From: Acidobacteria bacterium UBA2994
GTDB taxonomy: Bacteria > Acidobacteriota > Vicinamibacteria > Vicinamibacterales > UBA8438
Length of the DNA stretch: 15,229 nt
NCBI GenBank assembly: GCA_002346545.1
Contig: DEAA01000081.1
Location: forward strand, 2,976-18,204
Reading direction: 5' to 3'
Of this stretch, positions 7,078 to 13,494 are shown one piece after another (positions within the stretch are counted from its first letter, which is position 1; each line of letters opens with the position of its first letter). The position numbers and the translations under genes are program-made. The notes under the pieces were generated by a model. That model worked only from the letters and a program-made list of their open reading frames with translations. It was not told where the DNA came from and did not search any database.

Positions 7078-7800
7078 TCATGCGGCGCAGCTGGCGAGCT
7101 GCGCGCGGAGCGTGGAGTAGTCGGCCGGGTTGACCGTCAGCTGGTAGGCGGTGAGGACGTCGACGAAGCGCGCAGCGTAGGCGCATCCGTAGTCCGCGTT
7201 CGGGGGCATCCATTCGGAGGGGCCGCGATCGCTCTTCGACTGGTTGGTGCTGCCGTCCGTGGCCTGCAGATTGAGAGGATCGTTGGCGAAGCGCTCACGC
7301 TGGGCCTCGTCCCATTCGTCGGCGCCCTGACGCCACCCCCACGCGAGCGGCACGACATGGTCGATCTGCACGAGCTCACTCGTGCCCTGGCCGCGCTCGA
7401 AGGCGATCGTGAGCCCGGTGTAAGGGTCGTGAAGCGTTCCGGTGAGGACGACGCAGTCGTGTGTGCCGGGCTTGGTGGTGATGTTCTCGAGCGCGGCCGC
7501 GAGTGCGTCGTTGCGCTGGTCACAGCCGTTGCGGTCGATGTCGGCCCAGCGTTGCCCGAACGCGTCACGGTCGTAGCTGTCCTGGTCGGCTGCATCGGCC
7601 ACGACGAGCTGCTCGAGCTCATCGAGGGCTGCGGCGGCGTCCGCGGAGATCTCTGCGGTAGGCACAGGCACAGGCGCGGGCGCGGTGTCGGTGAGGTCGC
7701 TGACGCCGGAGGGCTGGCTGGTGATCGCGATCGCGCCAGCGAGCAGGGCGACGACAACAGCGCCGGCGGCGGAGGCGAGGCGTGTGGTTCGGCGGTTCAT
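7078..7800 (-). CDS. Secreted HNH endonuclease (DUF1524/GmrSD C-terminal-like)
   Basis: The 240-aa protein begins with an Arg-rich n-region and a hydrophobic stretch (residues 12-27, AGAVVVALLAGAIAIT), a typical signal peptide. A low-complexity Ala/Pro linker follows. The nuclease core shows the features of the secreted actinobacterial HNH family: RWADIDRNGCDQRNDAL (85-100), the catalytic IDHVVPLA (146-153, D147 and H148), then DPLNLQATDGSTNQSKSD and GPSEWMPPN (about 174-201). Four Cys (93, 116, 206, 238) could form two disulfides, as fits an exported enzyme. It should cut DNA outside the membrane. It follows a small membrane protein by 11 bases in an otherwise unknown operon. Confidence 0.88.
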   Translation of the reverse strand: MNRRTTRLASAAGAVVVALLAGAIAITSQPSGVSDLTDTAPAPVPVPTAEISADAAAALDELEQLVVADAADQDSYDRDAFGQRWADIDRNGCDQRNDALAAALENITTKPGTHDCVVLTGTLHDPYTGLTIAFERGQGTSELVQIDHVVPLAWGWRQGADEWDEAQRERFANDPLNLQATDGSTNQSKSDRGPSEWMPPNADYGCAYAARFVDVLTAYQLTVNPADYSTLRAQLASCAA

Positions 7801-7811
7801 GAGTGGTCCGT

Positions 7812-8015
7812 TCAGAGGAAGAGGGCGGCGCCGAGTACGACGGCCGCGGCGACCGCGGCGACGCTGAGGAGAAGGGTGACGAGGAACTTGAGGCTGCGCC
7901 GTACCGTGCGCTCTGCGCGGCGTGCAGTGTCGACGGTGACGAGGATGCCGACGAGGCCGCCGCTGCCCAGCAGAAGGGGAGCGAAGTCGCGGGCGGTAGA
8001 CAGGGCGAGATCCAT
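7812..8015 (-). CDS. Small membrane protein with two transmembrane segments (67 aa)
   Basis: The start ATG at 8015 has a clear GGAGG ribosome site. Hydrophobic stretches at about residues 10-28 (DFAPLLLGSGGLVGILVTV) and 45-67 (LVTLLLSVAAVAAAVVLGAA) flank a basic loop (ARRAERTVRRSLK). This is a membrane hairpin with a positively charged, probably cytoplasmic loop. It is the first gene of the operon that contains the secreted nuclease and is preceded by the second conserved promoter element (8042-8074). Function unknown. Confidence 0.75.
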   Translation of the reverse strand: MDLALSTARDFAPLLLGSGGLVGILVTVDTARRAERTVRRSLKFLVTLLLSVAAVAAAVVLGAALFL

Positions 8016-8041
8016 GGGTTCCTCCGGGGTATTCGTCTAGG

Positions 8042-8074
8042 GGTATAGGTCGCAGTTCGGGGTGTTCGCGGACA
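8042..8074 (-). promoter_or_regulatory. Conserved promoter element 2, copy 1 (TGTCCGCGAACA-N15-TATACC)
   Basis: On the minus strand TGTCCGCGAACA (complement of 8063-8074) is followed after exactly 15 bases by TATACC (8042-8047). The same pair, with the same spacing, occurs at 11894-11926 and 13902-13934. TATACC looks like a -10 box. The upstream part is an imperfect palindrome in the place of a -35 box, as expected for an activator site or an alternative sigma factor. It would serve the gene starting at 8015. Confidence 0.7.
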
Positions 8075-8080
8075 GAGATT

Positions 8081-8115
8081 CTCGGGGGCGGGCATAGGCG
8101 AGCCCGCCCCCCGAG
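8081..8115 (-). terminator. Terminator after the ArdC-like gene
   Basis: A long GC-rich hairpin (arms 8081-8093 and 8102-8115, one unpaired C, 8-base loop) begins six bases past the TAA of the gene ending at 8121. It separates the ArdC-like gene from the next promoter at 8042-8074. Confidence 0.85.
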
Positions 8116-8120
8116 GGCTG

Positions 8121-8996
8121 TTACGCGGCCGCGGCCTGGTCGTCGGCGCCGAGCATGGCGTCGGCGATCGCGTTGACGGCACGGAGGACGTTGCCGGCGA
8201 CGCTGCGGATGAGGTCGACGTCACCGCCGGCCCATCCTGCGACGTACCCGATCGACCACGCGGACGTGTCGAGTCCGAGGAGGCCACCGGCGCAGTACGC
8301 GACCGACTCGGCTTCGGTCTCGATCACTCCGCGGTGCTCGCGGGTGCTGCCCTCGTCGAAGTGCAGAAGTGCGTGACTGATCTCGTGCAGGAGGGTCTTG
8401 ACGCGCATGGCCGGTGCCATCTTGCTGTCGACCCGGATCTGTCGGGCCTGGCCATCGGTGTACCCGTTGAGCCCGTCCTGTGCGATGTCCTCGAGCGCGA
8501 CATCCCAGCCCTGCGCGGTGATGAAGTCGGCGAGCTGGTCGAAGAGGCCTGCGACGTCGTCGCCCTCGAGGTAGATGGCCGGCTGCTCGGGGAGCGGCTC
8601 GCCATCGGTGTCGCGGACGTCGAACACGGAGAGCACCGGGTAGATCACTCGACTGCTGGTGGACTCTTCTCCGGTGGCCTCGTCGACCTCGACGATCCGC
8701 TTGGTGGAGTAGCCGAAGATCTTGATCGACTTCGCGCCCTTGACGACGTGACGGCCGAGGGTCTCCCACTGGCGGTAGCCGAGGCAGTGGGTGCCGCCCT
8801 GCGCGAGGATGAGCATCTGGTTGGAGAACGAGCGCCGGCGGACGATGCGCGCGAAGCGCAGCCAGGCCTTCCAGTTCTCGCTCTCGGCCAGCGTGGCGAC
8901 CTGTGCGGTGAGCTGCTCGTGGAGCGCCTCGGCCTGTGCGCGGCGCTCTTCCGGGGTGCGGCGGGTGGTGCCGCTGCGGCGGGTCTTGGTGGTCAT
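8121..8996 (-). CDS. ArdC-like anti-restriction protein (ssDNA-binding domain plus zinc metallopeptidase)
   Basis: The 291-aa protein has the two-part design of ArdC-type proteins. An N-terminal ssDNA-binding-like domain (about 15-125) contains NWKAWLRFARIVRRRSFSNQ, GYRQWETLGRHVVKGAKSI and VFDVRDTDGEPLP. A zincin-type domain follows with HEISHALLHF (HExxH, 204-208) and ETEAESVAY (226-234), which supplies the third ligand and a conserved Glu. Plasmid ArdC proteins protect incoming single-stranded DNA from restriction. The start at ATG 8996 has GGGAGGA; longer readings would run through the operator. It is a monocistronic unit with its own operator-controlled promoter and terminator. Confidence 0.9.
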   Translation of the reverse strand: MTTKTRRSGTTRRTPEERRAQAEALHEQLTAQVATLAESENWKAWLRFARIVRRRSFSNQMLILAQGGTHCLGYRQWETLGRHVVKGAKSIKIFGYSTKRIVEVDEATGEESTSSRVIYPVLSVFDVRDTDGEPLPEQPAIYLEGDDVAGLFDQLADFITAQGWDVALEDIAQDGLNGYTDGQARQIRVDSKMAPAMRVKTLLHEISHALLHFDEGSTREHRGVIETEAESVAYCAGGLLGLDTSAWSIGYVAGWAGGDVDLIRSVAGNVLRAVNAIADAMLGADDQAAAA

Positions 8997-9022
8997 GGTG
9001 TCCTCCCTCAGAGTGGACGAGT

Positions 9023-9070
9023 AGTGAATGTGACATTCACTAGTATGAGGCATTCGATATGCCCCGTCAA
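9023..9070 (-). promoter_or_regulatory. Promoter with 19-base palindromic operator, copy 2
   Basis: On the minus strand: TTGACG (9065-9070), a 17-base spacer, CATACT (9042-9047), then directly the perfect palindrome AGTGAATGTSACATTCACT at 9023-9041. The geometry is the same as at the other three sites. It drives the ArdC-like gene starting at 8996. Confidence 0.9.
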
Positions 9071-9082
9071 CTCCGATTTGCA

Positions 9083-9098
9083 CCCGCCTGCAGCGGGG
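9083..9098 (-). terminator. Possible weak terminator after the Mom gene
   Basis: A short CCCGC/GCGGG stem with a small loop lies just past the stop at 9102 and before the -35 box of the ArdC promoter. The stem is only five or six pairs, so some read-through into the ArdC gene is likely. Confidence 0.3.
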
Positions 9099-9101
9099 GT
9101 C

Positions 9102-10055
9102 TCAGCCCGGAAGGATGTCGGTGGCGGCTTTGGGGTACGCGGTGCGCGGCAGCCCGATCGGCAGCCGGCGACGCTGGGAGCTGCTGCCAAGAGGGAAGGC
9201 GTATCGGAAGTTCCCCGGATGCCTGATCTTCGTGACATCGAGCGCGGCGAGCGCCTCGCGCAGCCAGGCTCGCGGGTCTTGCCCTGCGCGGCGGATGGGG
9301 GCGCCGAGCGAGACCAGGTGTCGCTCGGCGGCGTCGGCGCCTCGCTCCTGTCCTCTTACCTTGGACAGAGATCTCTCGGAGAGCACGAGGCCGCGGCGGG
9401 GGAGGTAGTTCAGGGTGCGTGCGGTGCTGCGGCCGAGGGCGATCGCGTTGACGCTTTGGTATATCCCGCCGATGTGGCCGGGCGAGGTCTGTTCGATGCG
9501 CTCGATTGTGGTGCCGTTGTCGAGGGTCTCGGTGATCTGTCGGCGCCGTGGCAAGGGGTCGGCGAAAGAGACGACGCCGCGGATGCCCCGGTCGTAGGCG
9601 TGGCGGAAAGCGCGTGCGAGGAACCAGGATTCGGCGTTCGCGGGTGTGTCGGTGAGTACGAATCGGCCGAGCTCGATGCTCTGTTCGTAGGGCTCGAGCG
9701 TGCCGAAGACGGAGCTGAGGACTCCTCTGCTCATCGGGGTGGAGAAGGTGGCGACGCCGACCAGTGCCATCTCGTCGACCATGGCGCCGTTGATGGGGAA
9801 GCGGTCGTCGCGGGTGAGCAGCCCGATCGAGAAGCGTGCTGCGGGGAAGGATGCTGCGTAGTGCTCGTCGATGACGAATGCTCGCGCGGCGGCTTCCGTG
9901 ATCGGGGCCACCTGGTATAGACGGGGGTCGAACCCGCCTTCGGAGATGTGGCGCCACGAATGGGCGCCGCGAGACCAACGCTGGCAGTAGTCGCTCGCGG
10001 GGGAGGAGGGCGGCTCGGCCGGCATGAGTACCGGCCGAGCGTTCAGGGTGGGCAT
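9102..10055 (-). CDS. Mom-family DNA adenine modification protein (actinobacterial type)
   Basis: The 317-aa protein has the signature I associate with actinobacterial Mom-family proteins, GNAT-fold relatives of the phage Mu enzyme that adds a carbamoylmethyl group to adenine and shields DNA from restriction. Supporting segments in order: an N-terminal region with FVIDEHYAASFPAARFSIGL (60-79), VGVATFSTP, ELGRFVLTD (128-136), PANAESWFLARAFR (138-151), GVVSFADP (160-167), GHIGGIYQ (193-200), NAIALGRSTART (203-214), VLSERSLSKVRG (224-235) and LVSLGAP. The start ATG 10055 is 4 bases after the DUF3846 stop and lacks a strong ribosome site, so it is coupled. The exact chemistry in this branch is inferred from the family. 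Confidence 0.82.
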   Translation of the reverse strand: MPTLNARPVLMPAEPPSSPASDYCQRWSRGAHSWRHISEGGFDPRLYQVAPITEAAARAFVIDEHYAASFPAARFSIGLLTRDDRFPINGAMVDEMALVGVATFSTPMSRGVLSSVFGTLEPYEQSIELGRFVLTDTPANAESWFLARAFRHAYDRGIRGVVSFADPLPRRRQITETLDNGTTIERIEQTSPGHIGGIYQSVNAIALGRSTARTLNYLPRRGLVLSERSLSKVRGQERGADAAERHLVSLGAPIRRAGQDPRAWLREALAALDVTKIRHPGNFRYAFPLGSSSQRRRLPIGLPRTAYPKAATDILPG

Positions 10056-10059
10056 GAGG

Positions 10060-10383
10060 TCAGATCTGCGCAGCGATCGCGCGGAGCTGCTCGTCGACGT
10101 CGGGGGCGACGTCGATCCACTCACCGGTCCTGGGGTGCAGCCCGACGATGAGCGCGGTGCTGAACAGCAGTGCGCTGCGGCCGTGCTCGGTCAGGTAGAG
10201 CGAGGCGAGCAGGTTCGGCTCTGTGACCTTGAGACCGGCTTCCTCGTCGACGAGCAGTGCGTGGCCGTTGGTCAGGCGGAGCTCTGCGACCCAGCCGCCG
10301 ATCTCGCGCTGGTAGTCGGGCAGCTCGTCGATGCGGATGGTGTCGATCTCGCCAGCGGGGGTGATCTTGATGGCCGTTGTCAT
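10060..10383 (-). CDS. DUF3846 protein
   Basis: The 107-aa protein matches the DUF3846 pattern as I remember it: an N-terminal strand (AIKITPAGEIDTIRI), a Gly-Gly pair (IGGWVAELRLTNGHALLVDE), the motif VDEEAGLKVTEPNLLAS (45-61) and a late ALIVG strand. DUF3846 proteins are frequent on plasmids and phages, often among anti-restriction genes; their function is not established. The ATG at 10383 has a strong GAGGAGGA ribosome site. It leads a two-gene unit with the Mom-like gene, under an operator-controlled promoter. Confidence 0.82.
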   Translation of the reverse strand: MTTAIKITPAGEIDTIRIDELPDYQREIGGWVAELRLTNGHALLVDEEAGLKVTEPNLLASLYLTEHGRSALLFSTALIVGLHPRTGEWIDVAPDVDEQLRAIAAQI

Positions 10384-10408
10384 GGAGTCCTCCTCAGATC
10401 AGAACGGT

Positions 10409-10457
10409 AGTGAATGTGACATTCACTGATGGTACGCGGGCGACGTACCCTCGTCAA
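10409..10457 (-). promoter_or_regulatory. Promoter with 19-base palindromic operator, copy 3
   Basis: On the minus strand: TTGACG (10452-10457), a 17-base spacer, TACCAT (10429-10434), one base, then the perfect palindrome at 10409-10427. It drives DUF3846 and the Mom-like gene. The -35 box lies only 10 bases beyond the stop of the upstream 467-aa gene, and no terminator separates them. Confidence 0.9.
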
Positions 10458-10467
10458 CCGCCGTGGA

Positions 10468-11871
10468 CTAGAGGAGTGCTGAGTCGACGCGGCAGCACTT
10501 CTGCTGCGCATAGGGGCGTTCACTCAGCGGCATCCAACCCGGTTCCCTTCGCCGAATGAGCCGGGGATGCCCGGCTTCCCCCTCCGTGGTCATGTGGGGG
10601 CCGGCGTTGGTCCAGCAGTTCTGCGCGCGCGTCTCGCACCACAGCGCGAGCCGCGCTTCGCGGGGGAGGCAGGCACGATGTGTCCACCAGGCGCGCTTCT
10701 CGCCGTAGGGTCCGAACTGGTGGCCCTCGCTGTGCGCGATCGCGTCGTGGACGGCGCGGAAGACGTCGTTGGCGAGCATCGGCGCCCGCTCGCCCGTGGG
10801 CAGGGTGACCGTAACGCTGCGAGCCATCGGATGATCCGGCGGAAGGGCCCCCTCGCTGTGCTGCGAGACCTCGGTGCGGAAGTAGAACAGGTGCTTGTTC
10901 TCGCGGAGATCGGCCAGCATCGCGGCAGAGTCGGCGTAGGGTTGCTCGGTCTCGCCGTGCCAGGGCTCGAAGGTGTAGCCGGCTTCTGTGAGCATGTCCC
11001 ACTGAGCGCCGATGTGCTGCCGCAGTGATCGGTAGGAGCGGGCGACCTGCGGGTGCGCGGGCTCGTGCGGTGCGGCCGCGTATGCCCTCGCTGCAGCGAT
11101 GTCGTCGAGCTCGGTCAGTCGGGGGATCGGCGTGCGCTGTGGGAAACCGTGCGCATCGGCGTACCGCTCTCTGAGCGACTGGATCTCCTTGATCGGCTGG
11201 TGGTGACGGTAGCTGTCGTTGCCGGGCACGAAGGCAACGTGCGCTCGAGCGAAGGTGGGTTCTGTTCCGAGACGGGCGGCGATCGCGTTCACGGCGGATG
11301 CCGGCAGCGGATACTCGGCGGGTTCCGCGATCTCGAGCTTGCCGTCATAGAGCCTGCCTCCCGGTGCGCCGGCGGCGCGGAGAATGTCGAGGGTCTCCTG
11401 GACCTGCTGCTGCGAGCCGGTGCCGGCGGCGAAGCTGTAGACCCGGTCGGGGCCGTCAGCGTCGAAGTACCCGGCCATGATGCTGTCCTGCTCATACCGC
11501 CCCGCCAGCTCGCCGGCCCAGTCGGTGACCTGCTCGAAGCTGTCCGCGTGGACGATGTAGGCGCCTGCAGGCTCCGACGTGCCCTCCCAGAGCCCGTCCG
11601 CGTGCTGCAGCTCGGAGATCTCGATCCCGTGACGTTCCGCGGCCGCGCGCAGGGTGTCTTCGTACTCGATCCACTCGTCGGTGTCCCAATAGCTGGGGCG
11701 CGAGCTCATCCGCATCAGCTCGCCCGAGACCGGCCGGAACGGGGTCGCGCCGATGAAGGCCTCAAGCTGCTTCTCGGCGTTCCGCTCGCGCTTCTCGGCG
11801 CGGCGACGCCGCTGCCCTTCGGCCGTCGACGACGGGCACCGCCGCCCTCCGTGGTCGATGTCGTCGCACAT
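10468..11871 (-). CDS. Large mobile-element protein with phage-type conserved C-terminal domain (467 aa)
   Basis: I chose ATG 11871 (MCDDIDHGGRRCPSSTAEGQ) because it has GGGAGAGG upstream; longer readings run through the promoter and terminator. The N-terminus is a short Cys-containing, strongly basic tract (RRRRAEKRERN). The middle (about 100-185) includes AGAYIVHADSFEQVTDWAGE and YEQDSIMAGYFDADGPDRVY. The C-terminal part (about 258-425) contains PQVARSYRSLRQHIGAQWDM and DVFRAVHDAIAHSEGHQFGP, followed by AWWTHRACLPREARLALWCE and AQNCWTNAGP. I associate this His-rich pattern (FRAVHDxxxHxxxxxxFGPxGExxAW) with uncharacterised phage and plasmid proteins. The clustered His, Glu and Arg suggest an enzyme, but no reaction is known to me. 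It is monocistronic behind promoter element 2. Confidence 0.85.
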   Translation of the reverse strand: MCDDIDHGGRRCPSSTAEGQRRRRAEKRERNAEKQLEAFIGATPFRPVSGELMRMSSRPSYWDTDEWIEYEDTLRAAAERHGIEISELQHADGLWEGTSEPAGAYIVHADSFEQVTDWAGELAGRYEQDSIMAGYFDADGPDRVYSFAAGTGSQQQVQETLDILRAAGAPGGRLYDGKLEIAEPAEYPLPASAVNAIAARLGTEPTFARAHVAFVPGNDSYRHHQPIKEIQSLRERYADAHGFPQRTPIPRLTELDDIAAARAYAAAPHEPAHPQVARSYRSLRQHIGAQWDMLTEAGYTFEPWHGETEQPYADSAAMLADLRENKHLFYFRTEVSQHSEGALPPDHPMARSVTVTLPTGERAPMLANDVFRAVHDAIAHSEGHQFGPYGEKRAWWTHRACLPREARLALWCETRAQNCWTNAGPHMTTEGEAGHPRLIRRREPGWMPLSERPYAQQKCCRVDSALL

Positions 11872-11893
11872 GGCCTCTCCCGTTCGTCTGCTG

Positions 11894-11926
11894 GGTATAG
11901 GCCGGGGTTGGGGGTGTTCGCGGACA
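11894..11926 (-). promoter_or_regulatory. Conserved promoter element 2, copy 2
   Basis: TGTCCGCGAACA (complement of 11915-11926), exactly 15 bases, then TATACC (11894-11899), on the minus strand. It lies 23 bases upstream of the ATG of the 467-aa protein and directly after a terminator. The surrounding bases (CTGGGTATAGGCCGG on the plus strand) also match copy 3. Confidence 0.72.
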
Positions 11927-11929
11927 GAA

Positions 11930-11961
11930 ATCGGGGCCCCGCCGGTCGGCAGGGCCCCGAT
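11930..11961 (-). terminator. Terminator of the six-gene operon
   Basis: A perfect 10-base stem, ATCGGGGCCC (11930-11939) and GGGCCCCGAT (11952-11961), with a 12-base loop, about 20 bases past the stop codon at 11982. It separates the six-gene operon from the next promoter. Confidence 0.85.
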
Positions 11962-11981
11962 GAGGGCGGCATGGTCAAACG

Positions 11982-12110
11982 TCAGCCGTTGAGCTCCTCC
12001 CACACCTGGTAGGCGCGGTGAAACTCCGGGCTGTCATCGTCGCCGTCACGCACGAGCTGGTCGAGGTACTCGTCGAGCTCAGCCTGGGAGAGCTGGCGGG
12101 GATCCTTCAT
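11982..12110 (-). CDS. Very small acidic protein (42 aa)
   Basis: The frame MKDPRQLSQAELDEYLDQLV continues through an acidic stretch (DGDDDSPE) to YQVWEELNG. Its ATG at 12110 overlaps the TGA of the gene upstream as ATGA, and a terminator follows its stop. Both support a real gene despite its size. It is probably two helices. Function unknown; an acidic protein this small could be a DNA mimic or a regulator, but nothing shows it. Confidence 0.65.
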   Translation of the reverse strand: MKDPRQLSQAELDEYLDQLVRDGDDDSPEFHRAYQVWEELNG

Positions 12111-12388
12111 CCTTCGGCTCCCGCCTCGGCAGGCGGGCAACTGCACCGTGCACGCGGCCGCGAACCGTTCCAGTTCCCGACGTAGAACAGCGCGCACGGC
12201 CATTCGTGCTCGCCGCGGCGCCGCAGCCTGGGGACGGTCACCGTGAGCTCGCTGCCCAGGCTCAGCGCGTCCATGATGTCGTCCGCGATGTAGCCGGCCT
12301 CCTCGTCCGCCTCGTCCGTGTGCTGCTGGATCGTGCGCACGATCGTTGCGCGCACGTCCAGCGTGACGGTCGGCGATGCCTCGTTCAT
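12107..12388 (-). CDS. Small hypothetical protein (93 aa)
   Basis: The start at 12388 (MNEASPTVTLDVRATIVRTI) overlaps the upstream stop as ATGA. An acidic helix (HTDEADEEAGYIADDIMDAL) is followed by strands (ELTVTVPRLRRRGEHEWPCA, LFYVGNW) and a Cys-containing tail (RCSCPPAEAG). No family is recognised and there is no membrane segment. It is the fifth gene of the operon. Confidence 0.7.
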   Translation of the reverse strand: MNEASPTVTLDVRATIVRTIQQHTDEADEEAGYIADDIMDALSLGSELTVTVPRLRRRGEHEWPCALFYVGNWNGSRPRARCSCPPAEAGAEG

Positions 12389-12741
12389 CGGGTGTCCTCG
12401 TCGGGGTCCACACGCTGGATCGCCTCGTGCAGGCGGGCCAGTCGGTCCTCTCGCACGATGATGACGAAGACCACCGCAATGCCGGCAAGAGGCAGGAGCA
12501 CGATCGGGGCGGGGACCACGATCACCACGCCGACAGCGAGCAGCACGATCGGCAGGATCACCCTCAGCGTTGCGCGGCGGTGCTGACCGAGCTCGTTCCT
12601 GATGCGATCCTTGATGACCCCGTCCTGCTGTGCGAAGGCGGTGGCCGGGTCCGAGGAACGCAACATGCTCCGGATTGCGCGAGTTGTCCACTCGCTCAGC
12701 GTGCGCTGATGCCGATCCCTACTACTCTCACGCCCGGTCAT
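12385..12741 (-). CDS. Small membrane protein with two transmembrane segments (118 aa)
   Basis: A basic, soluble N-terminal half (residues 1-58) is followed by two closely spaced hydrophobic segments, about 61-77 (VILPIVLLAVGVVIVVP) and 79-96 (PIVLLPLAGIAVVFVIIV), and a charged C-terminal helix (REDRLARLHEAIQRVDPDED). Both ends should face the same side of the membrane. It overlaps both neighbours by ATGA. Function unknown. Confidence 0.75.
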   Translation of the reverse strand: MTGRESSRDRHQRTLSEWTTRAIRSMLRSSDPATAFAQQDGVIKDRIRNELGQHRRATLRVILPIVLLAVGVVIVVPAPIVLLPLAGIAVVFVIIVREDRLARLHEAIQRVDPDEDTR

Positions 12742-13229
12742 CGCGTGTACTCGCTCGGGGACGGGATCGGCAGGTCAGGATCGCGGATCTCGTACTGCCG
12801 GTCCTCCACGTAGGCCGCGTACTCGTCTGCGAAGTCGTATGCCTCGGCCTCGCTGTGCCCTTCCTGGCGCGCATGATCGAACGCGCTCCGCCACGGCTGA
12901 CCGGTCGAATCGAGCGGCGGGTACAGGCGGTCGATCAGCACCTGATTCGCAGCGTCGTCGATCCTTCCGCGAGCCTCGGCGTCGGCGATCGCTCTCGCAG
13001 TCGCATGTGTGCCGTCTCGCAGCCGCGACAGATCACTCGAAGAGGGCACCACCCGCGCATAGGTGCAGTCGTCCCACCGGCAGTAGGTGGTCGTCTCCTC
13101 TGGCGTGAGCGGGCGGGGAGTGACGCTCACCAGCGCGGCGCCGCGTCCGCACACGGGGCATCGTCGAGCCTCCGCGCTGCGGACACCAACGCCGCGGCGA
13201 TGGGCTGTGTTGTTCCGGCGCTCGGTCAT
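12738..13229 (-). CDS. Zinc-ribbon-like protein (163 aa)
   Basis: CPVCG (24-28) and CRWDDC (50-55) form a likely four-Cys zinc site near the N-terminus, resembling small DNA- or RNA-contacting ribbons. The rest is mostly helical, with RSAFDHARQEGHSEAEAYDF (about 114-133) and an acidic ADEYAAYVEDRQYEI. No named family is recognised. The ATG at 13229 overlaps the upstream stop as ATGA and has GAGCGGGAG upstream. Confidence 0.75.
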   Translation of the reverse strand: MTERRNNTAHRRGVGVRSAEARRCPVCGRGAALVSVTPRPLTPEETTTYCRWDDCTYARVVPSSSDLSRLRDGTHATARAIADAEARGRIDDAANQVLIDRLYPPLDSTGQPWRSAFDHARQEGHSEAEAYDFADEYAAYVEDRQYEIRDPDLPIPSPSEYTR

Positions 13230-13447
13230 CGCTCGCTCCCGCTCTCGTTGGGCGGGTTGGTGATGATGAACCCTGTGCCGGCGTCGGGCTGGTCCTGGCG
13301 CAGTCCGACGATCTCGGTGTCGGTCGCGTCGGTGTCGTTGAGGGTCTGAGCGAGCAGGTCGGCGTACTCGTCCGCGGTGAGTGCCTGGACCGCGGCGGCG
13401 TCGGTGACGTCGACGGGCTTGCCGTTGACGTGGAAGATGCGGGTCAT
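13226..13447 (-). CDS. Small hypothetical protein (73 aa)
   Basis: The start chosen is ATG 13447 (MTRIFHVNGKPVDVTDAAAV) with GGAGAGAA upstream; the frame stays open much further but the upstream part is Arg/Pro/His-rich shadow and crosses the operator. The fold is probably a beta hairpin followed by a helix (TADEYADLLAQTLND) and a second beta part (TEIVGLRQD, GTGFIITNPP). Function unknown. Confidence 0.7.
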   Translation of the reverse strand: MTRIFHVNGKPVDVTDAAAVQALTADEYADLLAQTLNDTDATDTEIVGLRQDQPDAGTGFIITNPPNESGSER

Positions 13448-13494
13448 GGGGTTCTCTCCTGCTGATGCGTCGTGGTGTCCATCCTCGTCGTGGG

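Noticed and set aside
7054..8040. A 328-codon plus-strand open frame
   Set aside because: Antisense shadow of the secreted nuclease and the membrane protein; no ribosome site and no plausible domain.
8334..9920. A 528-codon plus-strand open frame
   Set aside because: It runs antisense through the ArdC-like and Mom-like genes and through the operator between them, is rich in Gly, Val, Ala and Asp as expected for an antisense shadow in GC-rich DNA, and has no recognisable motif.
11053..12012. A 319-codon plus-strand open frame
   Set aside because: Antisense to the 467-aa gene and it crosses its promoter and a terminator.
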